Assembly (NCBI RefSeq): GCF_018860365.1
Contig: NZ_JAHKPO010000014.1
Coordinates: 434,001-498,000 of the forward strand
Source: Arenibacter algicola
GTDB lineage: Bacteria; Bacteroidota; Bacteroidia; Flavobacteriales; Flavobacteriaceae
Reading direction: 5' to 3'
DNA: 64,000 nucleotides
Position 1 is the first letter of the stretch. Each line of letters opens with the position of its first letter. This document shows, piece after piece, positions 35,010-42,745 of this stretch. The notes under the pieces are model-generated. The model ran no database searches. It saw only the letters and a list, made by a program, of their open reading frames with translations, and was not told the origin of the DNA. The position numbers were made by a program, and so were the translations under genes.

Positions 35010-36416
35010 TTAAACATGTAGGGCTCTATTATCGGTGGCGGCCAAAGCAGCTTCTTTTACAGCTTCTGCAAAGGTTGGGTGTGCATGGCTCATTCTGGAA
35101 ATATCTTCGGCCGAAGCTCTGAATTCCATTGCCGTAACCGCTTCTGCAATAAGATCTGCCATTCGGGCTCCGATCATATGTACTCCCAAAACTTCATCGG
35201 TCTCTTTATCCGCCAATATTTTAACGAAACCATCCAAATCCATACTGGCCCTAGCCCGTCCCAAGGCACGCATTGGAAACTGACCTACCTTATAGGCTAC
35301 TCCGGCTTCTTTTAGTTGTTCTTCCGTTTTTCCCACAGCGGCTACTTCAGGCCATGTATAAACAACTCCGGGAATTAAGTTATAATCAATATGGGGCTTC
35401 TGTCCGGCTAATATTTCGGCTACGAAACTTCCTTCCTCTTCTGCCTTATGCGCCAACATGGGACCTCTTACAACATCACCAATGGCGTATATATTTGTTA
35501 TATTGGTCTGTAAGTGTTCATTTACGGCAATGGTACCGTTCTTTTCCAGTTTAACACCCGAAGCTTCAATGTTTAATACATCTGTATAAGGCTTTCTTCC
35601 TACAGAAACCAAACAATAGTCTCCTTTAAAAGTTATCTCTTCCCCTTTTTTATCCTCAGCTTTTACAATTACTTCCTTGCCTTTTGCCTCTACCGATTTA
35701 ACTTTATGGGATAAATTAAATTTCACCTTCTGCTTCTTCATTACTTTCAGCAATTCTTTTGAAAGTGCTCCGTCCATACCAGGAATAATACGGTCCATAT
35801 ATTCGATGACTGTTACTTCTGCACCAAGGCGTTTATATACCTGTCCCAATTCCAATCCAATAACACCACCGCCAATCACTATAAGGTGTTTGGGTATTTC
35901 CTTAAGTTTTAGGGCTTCTGTTGATGTAATAACGCGCTCCTTGTCCAATTTAATAAAGGGCAGACTGGATGGCTTGGAACCTGTGGCAATAATTATATTT
36001 TTTGCCTCAATGGTCTCTGTTTTACCATCGTTCTTTTTTATATTGATGTGGGTTGCATCCTTAAAACTCCCTAGGCCCTCATAAACATCAATTTTATTTT
36101 TGTCCATAAGAAACTTTACCCCAGCACAGGTCTGGTCTACCACGGCCTGTTTTCTCCCGATCATTTTCTCTAGGTTGATCTTGATTTCTCCAGGAATTTC
36201 AATTCCGTGATCTTCAAAATGCTTTACGGCATCTTCGTAATGGTGGGAAGAGTCCAATAATGCTTTGGAAGGAATACACCCTACATTAAGGCATGTACCG
36301 CCCAAAGTTGAATATTTTTCTATTATCGCAGTCTTCATTCCTAACTGGGCACAACGGATTGCTGCAACATATCCACCAGGACCTGAGCCTATAATGGCTA
36401 CATCATATTGGGTCAT
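35010..36416 (-). CDS. lpdA: Dihydrolipoyl dehydrogenase
   Basis: This E3 flavoprotein of the 2-oxo-acid dehydrogenase and glycine-cleavage complexes reoxidises lipoamide with NAD+. The 468-residue protein has an FAD-binding GSGPGGYVAAI, the redox disulfide GGTCLNVGCIPSK (C42, C47), the NAD Rossmann motif GGGVIGLELG, and the C-terminal HAHPTFAEAV with the catalytic His-Glu pair. It stands alone, so it probably serves several complexes encoded elsewhere. A well-formed promoter lies at 36459-36488. Confidence 0.96.
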   Translation of the reverse strand: MTQYDVAIIGSGPGGYVAAIRCAQLGMKTAIIEKYSTLGGTCLNVGCIPSKALLDSSHHYEDAVKHFEDHGIEIPGEIKINLEKMIGRKQAVVDQTCAGVKFLMDKNKIDVYEGLGSFKDATHINIKKNDGKTETIEAKNIIIATGSKPSSLPFIKLDKERVITSTEALKLKEIPKHLIVIGGGVIGLELGQVYKRLGAEVTVIEYMDRIIPGMDGALSKELLKVMKKQKVKFNLSHKVKSVEAKGKEVIVKAEDKKGEEITFKGDYCLVSVGRKPYTDVLNIEASGVKLEKNGTIAVNEHLQTNITNIYAIGDVVRGPMLAHKAEEEGSFVAEILAGQKPHIDYNLIPGVVYTWPEVAAVGKTEEQLKEAGVAYKVGQFPMRALGRARASMDLDGFVKILADKETDEVLGVHMIGARMADLIAEAVTAMEFRASAEDISRMSHAHPTFAEAVKEAALAATDNRALHV

Positions 36417-36458
36417 ATTATTATTTTATTGAAAAGATTAGTTTCATTAATGTGAATA

Positions 36459-36488
36459 CAAAAATACGAATGTTTTATTCTTGGACAA
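36459..36488 (-). promoter_or_regulatory. Promoter for lpdA
   Basis: On the minus strand TTG (36488-36486) is followed after 19 bases by TATTTTTG (36466-36459), an ideal Bacteroidota promoter. The lpdA ATG is 43 bp downstream. Confidence 0.65.
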
Positions 36489-36532
36489 CATTCATATTCC
36501 TTGGGATATGAACGTTTTATGGACAAATGTTA

Positions 36533-36991
36533 TTATATGAACACTTCTGTAGTACTTTTTACCTCATTGATAACGAATGAACTTTGGGTACTTCCAATAT
36601 GATTTATGGCCGTAAGTTTGGTGATCATGAATTCCCTATATTCTTCCATGTTGGCCACGTATATTTTTAGGATATAGTCGTAATCCCCGCTGGTGTGATA
36701 ACATTCCGCTACCTCATTTAATTTAAGTACCTCCCGCTCAAACTGTAGTACATACTCTTTAATGTGCTGCACCAGTTTAATATGGCAAAGTACCGTAAAA
36801 GCCTTGTCTACCTTCTTTTTATCCACCAAAGCTACATATTTGGTTACCACCCCCAACTTCTCCAGCCTTTTTATGCGTTCGTATACGGCCGTAACCGATA
36901 GATTTAATTGAAGGGCATATTCCTTAGTGGTTTTTTTGCTGTCATTTTGTAGCAATCCCAATAGTTTTATGTCTATTTCGTCAAACTTCAT
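36533..36991 (-). CDS. Lrp/AsnC family transcriptional regulator
   Basis: This 152-residue feast/famine regulator has an N-terminal winged helix-turn-helix (DIKLLGLLQNDSKKT then LNLSVTAVYERIKRLE) and a C-terminal RAM ligand-binding domain (AECYHTSGDYDYILKIY). It is divergent from the methionine-gamma-lyase-like gene with 156 bp of AT-rich DNA between them that holds a perfect TAGATT-TAT-AATCTA palindrome. It probably senses an amino acid such as methionine or leucine and controls the divergent gene pair and itself. Confidence 0.92.
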   Translation of the reverse strand: MKFDEIDIKLLGLLQNDSKKTTKEYALQLNLSVTAVYERIKRLEKLGVVTKYVALVDKKKVDKAFTVLCHIKLVQHIKEYVLQFEREVLKLNEVAECYHTSGDYDYILKIYVANMEEYREFMITKLTAINHIGSTQSSFVINEVKSTTEVFI

Positions 36992-37064
36992 GGTGATATA
37001 TTTTCTTTGGTTTGGCTATTATTTGTTTCCTAGTATAAAAATAAACTAAATAATATGTAATATA

Positions 37065-37079
37065 TAGATTTATAATCTA
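37065..37079. promoter_or_regulatory. Candidate Lrp operator
   Basis: TAGATT-TAT-AATCTA is a 15-bp dyad with a central triplet, the size of Lrp/AsnC sites, in the divergent region between the lrp-like gene and the methionine-gamma-lyase-like gene. Confidence 0.45.
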
Positions 37080-37147
37080 CATTTATTTTATTTGGTTGAT
37101 TAATTACTGATATACCCTTAATTTTATAGTAAAATAAATATTTTATT

Positions 37148-38368
37148 ATGGATTTTAAGGCATCTGATGATTTACAGGATTTACAGTATTTTGGAGAATA
37201 CGGAGGGGTTAATCCCTCTATATCCGACTCTTCCACCTATACTTTTTTATCGGCAAAGACTATGTTCGATACGTTTGAAGGCAATACGGAAGGCTGTTAT
37301 CTCTACAGTAGGCACTCCTCCCCTTCCAACCTTTATTTGGGAGAGGCATTGGCGGCTGTGGAGGGCACGGAAACGGCCAATGTAACCGCCAGTGGTATGG
37401 GGGCAATTAGTGCTGTGATATTGCAGTTGTGCAATGCCGGGGACCATATTGTGAGCAGCAGGACCATTTATGGTGGTACTTACGCCCTAATGAAGAACTT
37501 TTTAAAGAAATTCAATATTGCAACTTCTTTTGTGGATACTACCAATTTGGACGCAGTGGCCATGGCCATAACCCCAAAAACAAAAATGATCTATTGTGAG
37601 TCGGTCAGTAACCCCTTATTGGAGGTGGCAGATATTGAGGCTCTTTCCAAACTGGCCAAAAAGCATAATATTCCCTTGGTGGTGGACAATACTTTTTCGC
37701 CCTTATCCATTTCTCCTGCAAAATTGGGAGCCGATATTGTTATCCATAGTTTAACCAAGTTTATAAATGGTACTAGCGATTGTGTGGCCGGAGCGGTTTG
37801 TGGCACCAAAGATTTCTGTTTAGGCCTAAAGGATGTGAATAATGGCGCTGGAATGCTGTTGGGCAGCACATTGGACAGTTTAAGGGCTTCTTCCATCTTA
37901 AAGAATATGAGAACGCTGCATTTAAGGATGAAGAAACATAGTACGAATGCCATGTACTTGGCCGAAAATTTTGAAAAAGACGGACTAGGGGTAGTATATC
38001 CTGGGTTACAATCACATGCTGGGCATGGGGTTATGAAAAAACAATTTAATCCTGAATATGGCTTTGGTGGACTATTGACTTTGGATGTGGGGTCTCTGGA
38101 GAAGGCCAATGCCCTAATGGAACTAATGCAGAAGAAACATTTGGGGTATTTGGCGGTTAGTTTGGGTTTTTATAAAACCTTATTTAGTGCACCGGGAACA
38201 TCCACCTCTTCAGAAATTCCAATGGAAGAACAATTGGAAATGGGCCTGTCCAATGGTTTAATTAGATTTTCCATAGGATTGGATGATCATATTGATAGGA
38301 CCTACATGGCTATGAAGGACTGTTTGATCCAATTGAATATTTTAAAACCTTCAAGTGTAAAGGTGTAA
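37148..38368 (+). CDS. Cys/Met metabolism PLP enzyme, methionine-gamma-lyase-like
   Basis: This 406-residue fold-type I PLP enzyme of the trans-sulfuration family has SGMGAISAV (cofactor phosphate site), a VDNTFSP block (Asp binding the pyridine nitrogen), and HSLTKFINGTSD with the PLP Lys. Length and blocks fit methionine gamma-lyase, which splits methionine to methanethiol, 2-oxobutyrate and ammonia. The active-site Cys that typifies classical methionine gamma-lyase (IYGCT) is Gly here (IYGGT), so cystathionine gamma-lyase or a related lyase is also possible. It is divergent from an lrp-like gene and followed after 61 bp by an NhaC-type transporter. Confidence 0.85.
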   Translation: MDFKASDDLQDLQYFGEYGGVNPSISDSSTYTFLSAKTMFDTFEGNTEGCYLYSRHSSPSNLYLGEALAAVEGTETANVTASGMGAISAVILQLCNAGDHIVSSRTIYGGTYALMKNFLKKFNIATSFVDTTNLDAVAMAITPKTKMIYCESVSNPLLEVADIEALSKLAKKHNIPLVVDNTFSPLSISPAKLGADIVIHSLTKFINGTSDCVAGAVCGTKDFCLGLKDVNNGAGMLLGSTLDSLRASSILKNMRTLHLRMKKHSTNAMYLAENFEKDGLGVVYPGLQSHAGHGVMKKQFNPEYGFGGLLTLDVGSLEKANALMELMQKKHLGYLAVSLGFYKTLFSAPGTSTSSEIPMEEQLEMGLSNGLIRFSIGLDDHIDRTYMAMKDCLIQLNILKPSSVKV

Positions 38369-38429
38369 TATTGGGTTTGCAGAAGAGATATCAAAATCGT
38401 AATATTACGAAGTAACAAATAGCTTCTAA

Positions 38430-39905
38430 ATGCAGAACCTGAGTACCAATCCCGCTGGACCCGAGAATGAACATATTGTAGAAAACAAGGAATTGAATAT
38501 CTGGGAAGCCCTTATCCCAGTTGTTCTTTTGATGATGATGTTGGCCTATAATATTTTCTATGCCGATGGGGAATGGTTCGGGGAATATTCCAATCAGATT
38601 ATTTTATTAATCGGTGGCGCTATTAGTGCTATTGTTGGGTTTTTTAATAAGACCTCATTAAAAACCATGTGGCTTGAAGTGCTGGAAAACCTAAAAAGCG
38701 TTCTTGTCCCAATAATGATTTTGTTTTTGGTAGGGGCATTGGCGGGTACTTGGTTGGTTAGTGGTGTTATCCCTGCCATGGTCTATTACGGACTTAAGGT
38801 TTTGAATCCCTCTATTTTTTTGCCAGCTTCCGTGGTTATTGCTGCTATAATCTCCGTGGCCACAGGAAGCTCATGGACTACTTCAGCAACTGTGGGTATA
38901 GCACTTGTGGGTATTGGAACTGCATTGGGTATTGATCCCGGTATGATTGCCGGAGCTGTAATTTCAGGGGCTTATTTTGGAGATAAGATGTCCCCTTTAA
39001 GCGATACCACCAATTTGGCACCCGCCATGGCAGGGACTGACTTGTTTACGCATATAAAGTACATGACCATTACTACCGTGCCTACAATATTGATTACTTT
39101 GGTTGTTTTTACGGTAATCAGCTTCAATATAGAGACTTCTGGGAGTGCGGATGTAAGCGCATTATTGGACACTATTAAAAATACCTTTAATATAAGCCCG
39201 TATTTATTTATAGTGCCAGGAGTGGTAATAGCACTCATACTTCTCAAAACAAAACCACTGATTGCCTTGGGGACTGGTGTAGGGCTGGCTGGGGTGTTTG
39301 CCCTGTTTTTTCAAACCGAAGTATTGAAAACCCTGTCAGATTCCAATGTAACAGCTATTTTCAATGCTATTTTTGTTGATACCGCCATTGTCACGGAAAA
39401 CGAAAAGTTGAACGATCTGTTCAGTGCCGGAGGCATGCAAGGTATGATATGGACCATATTGCTTATTTGCTGTGCCATGGTATTTGGGGGTATAATGGAC
39501 GGTATTGGGGCGTTGGCCCGAATTACCAAATCCTTATTGTCTATTGCATCTTCTGTATTTGGGCTATTTGCCAGTACCGTATTGAGCTGTATTGGATTAA
39601 ACGCTATTGCCAGTGATCAGTACCTGGCTATTGTTATCCCGGGTAAAATGTTTAAGAAAGCTTTTCACGACAAGGGCTTGGCTCCCGAGAATTTGAGTCG
39701 GACCTTGGAAGATTCCGGAACGGTAACTTCGGTGTTGATTCCATGGAACACCTGTGGGGCCTACCAATCGAGCGTATTGGGTGTTGGTGTTGCAGAATAT
39801 TTTGTGTACGCCATTTTCAATTGGTTAAGTCCTTTTACTACCTTGTTCTTTGCAGCACTACATCTTAAGATAAGGCAGCTTAAGACCTCTTCGGCAGCTG
39901 CTTGA
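38430..39905 (+). CDS. nhaC: NhaC family Na+/H+ antiporter-like transporter
   Basis: This 491-residue inner-membrane protein has about twelve helices and NhaC-family blocks, including TGSSWTTSATVGIAL, ISGAYFGDKMSPLSDTTNLAPA and the late WNTCGAYQSSVLG. NhaC proteins exchange sodium for protons, and some members use an organic acid such as malate or lactate as partner. Placement 61 bp after the gamma-lyase gene in the Lrp-controlled unit suggests that it could carry methionine or a 2-oxo acid. That is inference from context only. Confidence 0.9.
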   Translation: MQNLSTNPAGPENEHIVENKELNIWEALIPVVLLMMMLAYNIFYADGEWFGEYSNQIILLIGGAISAIVGFFNKTSLKTMWLEVLENLKSVLVPIMILFLVGALAGTWLVSGVIPAMVYYGLKVLNPSIFLPASVVIAAIISVATGSSWTTSATVGIALVGIGTALGIDPGMIAGAVISGAYFGDKMSPLSDTTNLAPAMAGTDLFTHIKYMTITTVPTILITLVVFTVISFNIETSGSADVSALLDTIKNTFNISPYLFIVPGVVIALILLKTKPLIALGTGVGLAGVFALFFQTEVLKTLSDSNVTAIFNAIFVDTAIVTENEKLNDLFSAGGMQGMIWTILLICCAMVFGGIMDGIGALARITKSLLSIASSVFGLFASTVLSCIGLNAIASDQYLAIVIPGKMFKKAFHDKGLAPENLSRTLEDSGTVTSVLIPWNTCGAYQSSVLGVGVAEYFVYAIFNWLSPFTTLFFAALHLKIRQLKTSSAAA

Positions 39906-40291
39906 TCAGTGCGTAATGGACAAGTCATTATTCTATAATTAGGTGTGATTATTTCTGCCATAATTTTTCATCAAATTGACCAATTTTCAAACTATATGTG
40001 GGCAGGTAATGAGTAAACCTCTTATAACAAAATGGGTAATAGACCAATAATTGATTTTTTTTAAAACTCGCTCCATTTTCAAAAAACAAATTTGATATTT
40101 TTTAGCTCTCATCTTTGCTATATCGCGAAATTTACCGTTCATTTTTTTGCAACTTCGCAAGTAAAATCCATAATGGGCATAGGTATATACAATAGTTATA
40201 TTGGAATAAGTTTTTTAAATCCAGAATCTGGCAATCCGCCTTATTTAGCTGTAATTTTACATCAGAAATTAATAGTATAAAATTTATAAAT
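39906..40291. other. Intergenic region upstream of peroxiredoxin
   Basis: 386 bp of AT-rich DNA lies between nhaC and the peroxiredoxin gene. No terminator or strong promoter stands out. Open frames here (for example 40092-40280) have improbable sequence and are not considered genes. Confidence 0.5.
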
Positions 40292-40936
40292 ATGACTTTA
40301 GTAGGTAAAAAATTTCCAAATCTTAGCGTTAATGCAATGAACGATTTGGGCGACACTTTCAAATTGAATGTTTTGGAGGAAGCTCAAAAAAACAATAAAA
40401 AAGTGATCTTGTTTTGGTATCCAAAAGACTTCACTTTTGTTTGTCCAACAGAATTGCATGCTTTTCAAGCTGCTTTGGGAGAATTTGAAAAAAGAAACAC
40501 TTTGGTTATCGGAGCTTCTTGTGACACTGCCGAAGTTCATTTTGCTTGGTTGAATACAGCTAAGGATAATGGAGGTATTGAAGGGGTAACCTACCCTATT
40601 CTTGCAGATAGCAACAGAAACCTGGCCTCTACTTTAGGTATATTGGATATAACCAATGAGCAGTATAATGAGGAAACCGGTGTTGTTATGGTAGATGGAG
40701 ACAACGTAACTTACAGAGCCACCTATTTGATAGATGAGGAAGGTACCGTATTCCATGAAGGAATTAATCATATGCCTTTGGGTAGGAATGTAAACGAATA
40801 TTTACGATTGATAGACGCCTATACCCACGTTCAAGAAAAAGGAGAGGTTTGTCCTGCCAACTGGGAAGAAGGTAAAGATGCTATGACCGCAGATAGGAAT
40901 GGTGTTGCCAGTTATTTGTCTGCACACGCAAACTAA
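40292..40936 (+). CDS. 2-Cys peroxiredoxin (AhpC/Prx1 type)
   Basis: This 214-residue cytoplasmic thiol peroxidase reduces hydrogen peroxide and organic hydroperoxides. The peroxidatic Cys51 is in DFTFVCPTELHAF and the resolving Cys in GEVCPANWEEG, the typical 2-Cys set. It has its own terminator at 40956-40990, then a thioredoxin and a Tpx gene, forming a small thiol redox group. The nearest reductant is the thioredoxin encoded next. Confidence 0.94.
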   Translation: MTLVGKKFPNLSVNAMNDLGDTFKLNVLEEAQKNNKKVILFWYPKDFTFVCPTELHAFQAALGEFEKRNTLVIGASCDTAEVHFAWLNTAKDNGGIEGVTYPILADSNRNLASTLGILDITNEQYNEETGVVMVDGDNVTYRATYLIDEEGTVFHEGINHMPLGRNVNEYLRLIDAYTHVQEKGEVCPANWEEGKDAMTADRNGVASYLSAHAN

Positions 40937-40955
40937 ATTCAGAAATTAAATATAA

Positions 40956-40990
40956 GGAGTCAATTTATATTTTGAATTGACTCCTTTTTT
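40956..40990 (+). terminator. Rho-independent terminator after peroxiredoxin
   Basis: GGAGTCAATT pairs with AATTGACTCC, followed directly by TTTTTT. It ends peroxiredoxin transcription 22 bp before the thioredoxin gene, which therefore may depend on read-through or its own promoter. Confidence 0.9.
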
Positions 40991-41011
40991 ATAAAATTAA
41001 ATTTAGAATTT

Positions 41012-41326
41012 ATGATAGTTGAATTGGAAAATGATAATCTGAAAGAGATTATTGATCAAAATAAAAATGTGGTTGTTCAATATTCGGCTACCTGGTGTGG
41101 CAACTGTAGAATAATGAAGCCCAAGTTTAAAAAAGAGGCCTCCATTAACGAGGATATTACCTTTGTTCTTGCAGATGCAGAGAAATTTCCTGAATCCAGA
41201 AAGTTGGCCAACGTGGACAATCTTCCCACTTTTGCCATTTTTAGCGATGGTGAATTCAAGAATCAGGTACAGACCAATAAGTATGAAGTTTTAAAAGATT
41301 TGATCAGTGAAATTACCAGTAATTAA
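41012..41326 (+). CDS. Thioredoxin family protein
   Basis: This 104-residue thioredoxin-fold protein has an active site W28-C-G-N-C32, a variant of the usual CGPC, and the cis-Pro region NLPTFAIF. There is no signal, so it is cytoplasmic. It probably reduces the neighbouring peroxidases. The changed loop residue (Asn for Pro) would raise the redox potential compared with classical thioredoxin. It overlaps the DUF6952 gene by 20 bp. Confidence 0.9.
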   Translation: MIVELENDNLKEIIDQNKNVVVQYSATWCGNCRIMKPKFKKEASINEDITFVLADAEKFPESRKLANVDNLPTFAIFSDGEFKNQVQTNKYEVLKDLISEITSN

Positions 41327-41564
41327 ACACCTTACGAGCTTTATAGCTGAAAATGATGAGGATTATGTATTGGAAACCATAGAAACATTGGAGTCCATCA
41401 CCGAAGTGTCTTCATTAAAAGATGAGGAATTGGATGTTATTGGTGAATTGATTTCCAATCTATACGGAGCCTTGGAGGTACAAAAATCCATTAAAGAAGG
41501 TAAGCCCCAAAAAGAGGCCTTGAACGAATTTATGCAACGGGTAGTTGGTTCTATAGACAAATAA
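41307..41564 (+). CDS. DUF6952 family small protein
   Basis: This 85-residue acidic, helical protein (LPVIKHLTSFIAENDEDYVLE...) resembles a small Bacteroidota family of unknown function that travels with thioredoxin. The start is a GTG inside the thioredoxin gene, 20 bp before its stop, giving strong translational coupling. No cofactor motif is seen. A redox-protein partner or thioredoxin-linked regulator is possible. A terminator follows at 41597-41646. Confidence 0.8.
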   Translation: MKLPVIKHLTSFIAENDEDYVLETIETLESITEVSSLKDEELDVIGELISNLYGALEVQKSIKEGKPQKEALNEFMQRVVGSIDK

Positions 41565-41596
41565 TTGTAAAGGAATCCATCAGACCAATTGCGGTT

Positions 41597-41646
41597 AATC
41601 CCTCTATTCCACTGTGCAACTCATTGGTTAGAGGGATTTTCTTTTA
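41597..41646 (+). terminator. Terminator after DUF6952
   Basis: AATCCCTCTA and TAGAGGGATT form the stem, with TTTCTTTT after it. The loop of about 22 bases is long, and ACCAAT and ATTGGT nearby could add pairing. Confidence 0.75.
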
Positions 41647-41752
41647 GTTTACCCTCTGGACTAGGCTTTTTGTAATCCTACTTTTTTATCCATTATTCCT
41701 AACATATCAATCATATATTTTTTATTTTCACGCAAAATTTAAAAAAATAATC

Positions 41753-42259
41753 ATGGCAACAGTAACACTTAAAGGAAACCCCATAAACACTATAGGAACA
41801 CTACCTAAAGCAGGAAGTAAAGCCCCCGCATTTTCTTTGACCAAGGGAGACTTGTCCAATGCACATTTGGACGATTACAAAGGTGTAAAAGTGGTATTAA
41901 ATATTTTCCCCAGTGTGGATACGGGTACATGTGCCCAATCTGTAAGGCAATTCAATAAGGAAGCTGCCGAATTGGAGAACACTAAGGTTTTATGTGTTTC
42001 CAAAGACCTTCCCTTTGCCCAAGGTCGTTTTTGTGGTGCCGAAGGAATAGAAAATGTAGAAATGTTGTCCGATTTCAAGGACGGTAACTTCGGAAAGGCC
42101 TATGGCTTGGAGTTTTCGGACGGACCACTTCAATCCCTTCATTCTAGGGCAGTGGTTGTATTGAACGAGGAAGGAAAGGTTATTTATACCGAGCAGGTTG
42201 CAGAAACCGTTGACGAGCCCAATTACAAAGCGGCATTAGAAGCCTTGATGGATGCCTAA
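41753..42259 (+). CDS. tpx: Thiol peroxidase Tpx
   Basis: This 168-residue atypical 2-Cys peroxiredoxin reduces lipid and alkyl hydroperoxides. The peroxidatic Cys60 lies in FPSVDTGTCAQSVR and the resolving Cys94 in GRFCGAEG, the Tpx pattern. It overlaps dgkA by 8 bp, so the two are translated together. This tpx-dgkA-ftsK order is common in Flavobacteriia. Confidence 0.95.
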   Translation: MATVTLKGNPINTIGTLPKAGSKAPAFSLTKGDLSNAHLDDYKGVKVVLNIFPSVDTGTCAQSVRQFNKEAAELENTKVLCVSKDLPFAQGRFCGAEGIENVEMLSDFKDGNFGKAYGLEFSDGPLQSLHSRAVVVLNEEGKVIYTEQVAETVDEPNYKAALEALMDA

Positions 42260-42617
42260 GGAAAGCTTCTTGGTGAATAGAATAAAGAGTGTTGGTTTCG
42301 CTTTAAAGGGAGCATTACTCTTAATAAGAACAGAATCCAGTATCAAGATACAGGTTTTTATTACCTTGGTGATGACTGCTGCTGGATTCTATTTTGAAAT
42401 TTCCAACACGGAATGGATCCTTCAAATTCTGGCAATTGGATTGGTCCTGGGAATAGAGGGATTAAACACGGCCGTGGAAAAAATTGCGGATTTTGTCCAG
42501 CCCGAATTTGATGAAAAAATTGGGTTTATTAAGGATATTTCCGCCGGTGCGGTCATGTTGGTATCCATTGCTGCATCCATTATAGGCCTTATCATCTATA
42601 TTCCTAAACTCTTATAA
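42252..42617 (+). CDS. dgkA: Diacylglycerol kinase (DgkA family)
   Basis: This 121-residue inner-membrane lipid kinase recycles diacylglycerol or undecaprenol to the phosphate form. Three hydrophobic helices and GIEGLNTAVEKIADFV, the conserved catalytic segment with Glu and Asn, are visible. The start ATG lies inside the tpx end (8-bp overlap). In Gram-positive bacteria this fold acts on undecaprenol. The substrate is not decided by sequence here. Confidence 0.92.
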   Translation: MPKESFLVNRIKSVGFALKGALLLIRTESSIKIQVFITLVMTAAGFYFEISNTEWILQILAIGLVLGIEGLNTAVEKIADFVQPEFDEKIGFIKDISAGAVMLVSIAASIIGLIIYIPKLL

Positions 42618-42709
42618 GATTTATTAGTTGCACCTTATTCCCTATCGTGCTTGTACAGAGTTTCCGTAAAATGCTATTTCAATCGGAAAAGTTCTAATGA
42701 GTTCATAAG

Positions 42710-42717
42710 TAAATTTG
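42710..42717 (+). promoter_or_regulatory. Candidate -7 element for ftsK
   Basis: TAAATTTG matches TAnnTTTG and lies 29 bp before the ftsK ATG. No TTG stands at a clean -33 spacing. Confidence 0.4.
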
Positions 42718-42745
42718 TAATTTAGCCACCAGAATTTAAGATTTA

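Noticed and set aside
40092-40280. 62-codon open frame upstream of peroxiredoxin
   Set aside because: The sequence is AT-rich and protein-unlike, with no start signal. It probably overlaps the peroxiredoxin promoter region.
39906-40291. Promoter with TTTG elements before peroxiredoxin
   Set aside because: Several near matches exist, but none combines a clean TAnnTTTG with a TTG at proper spacing.
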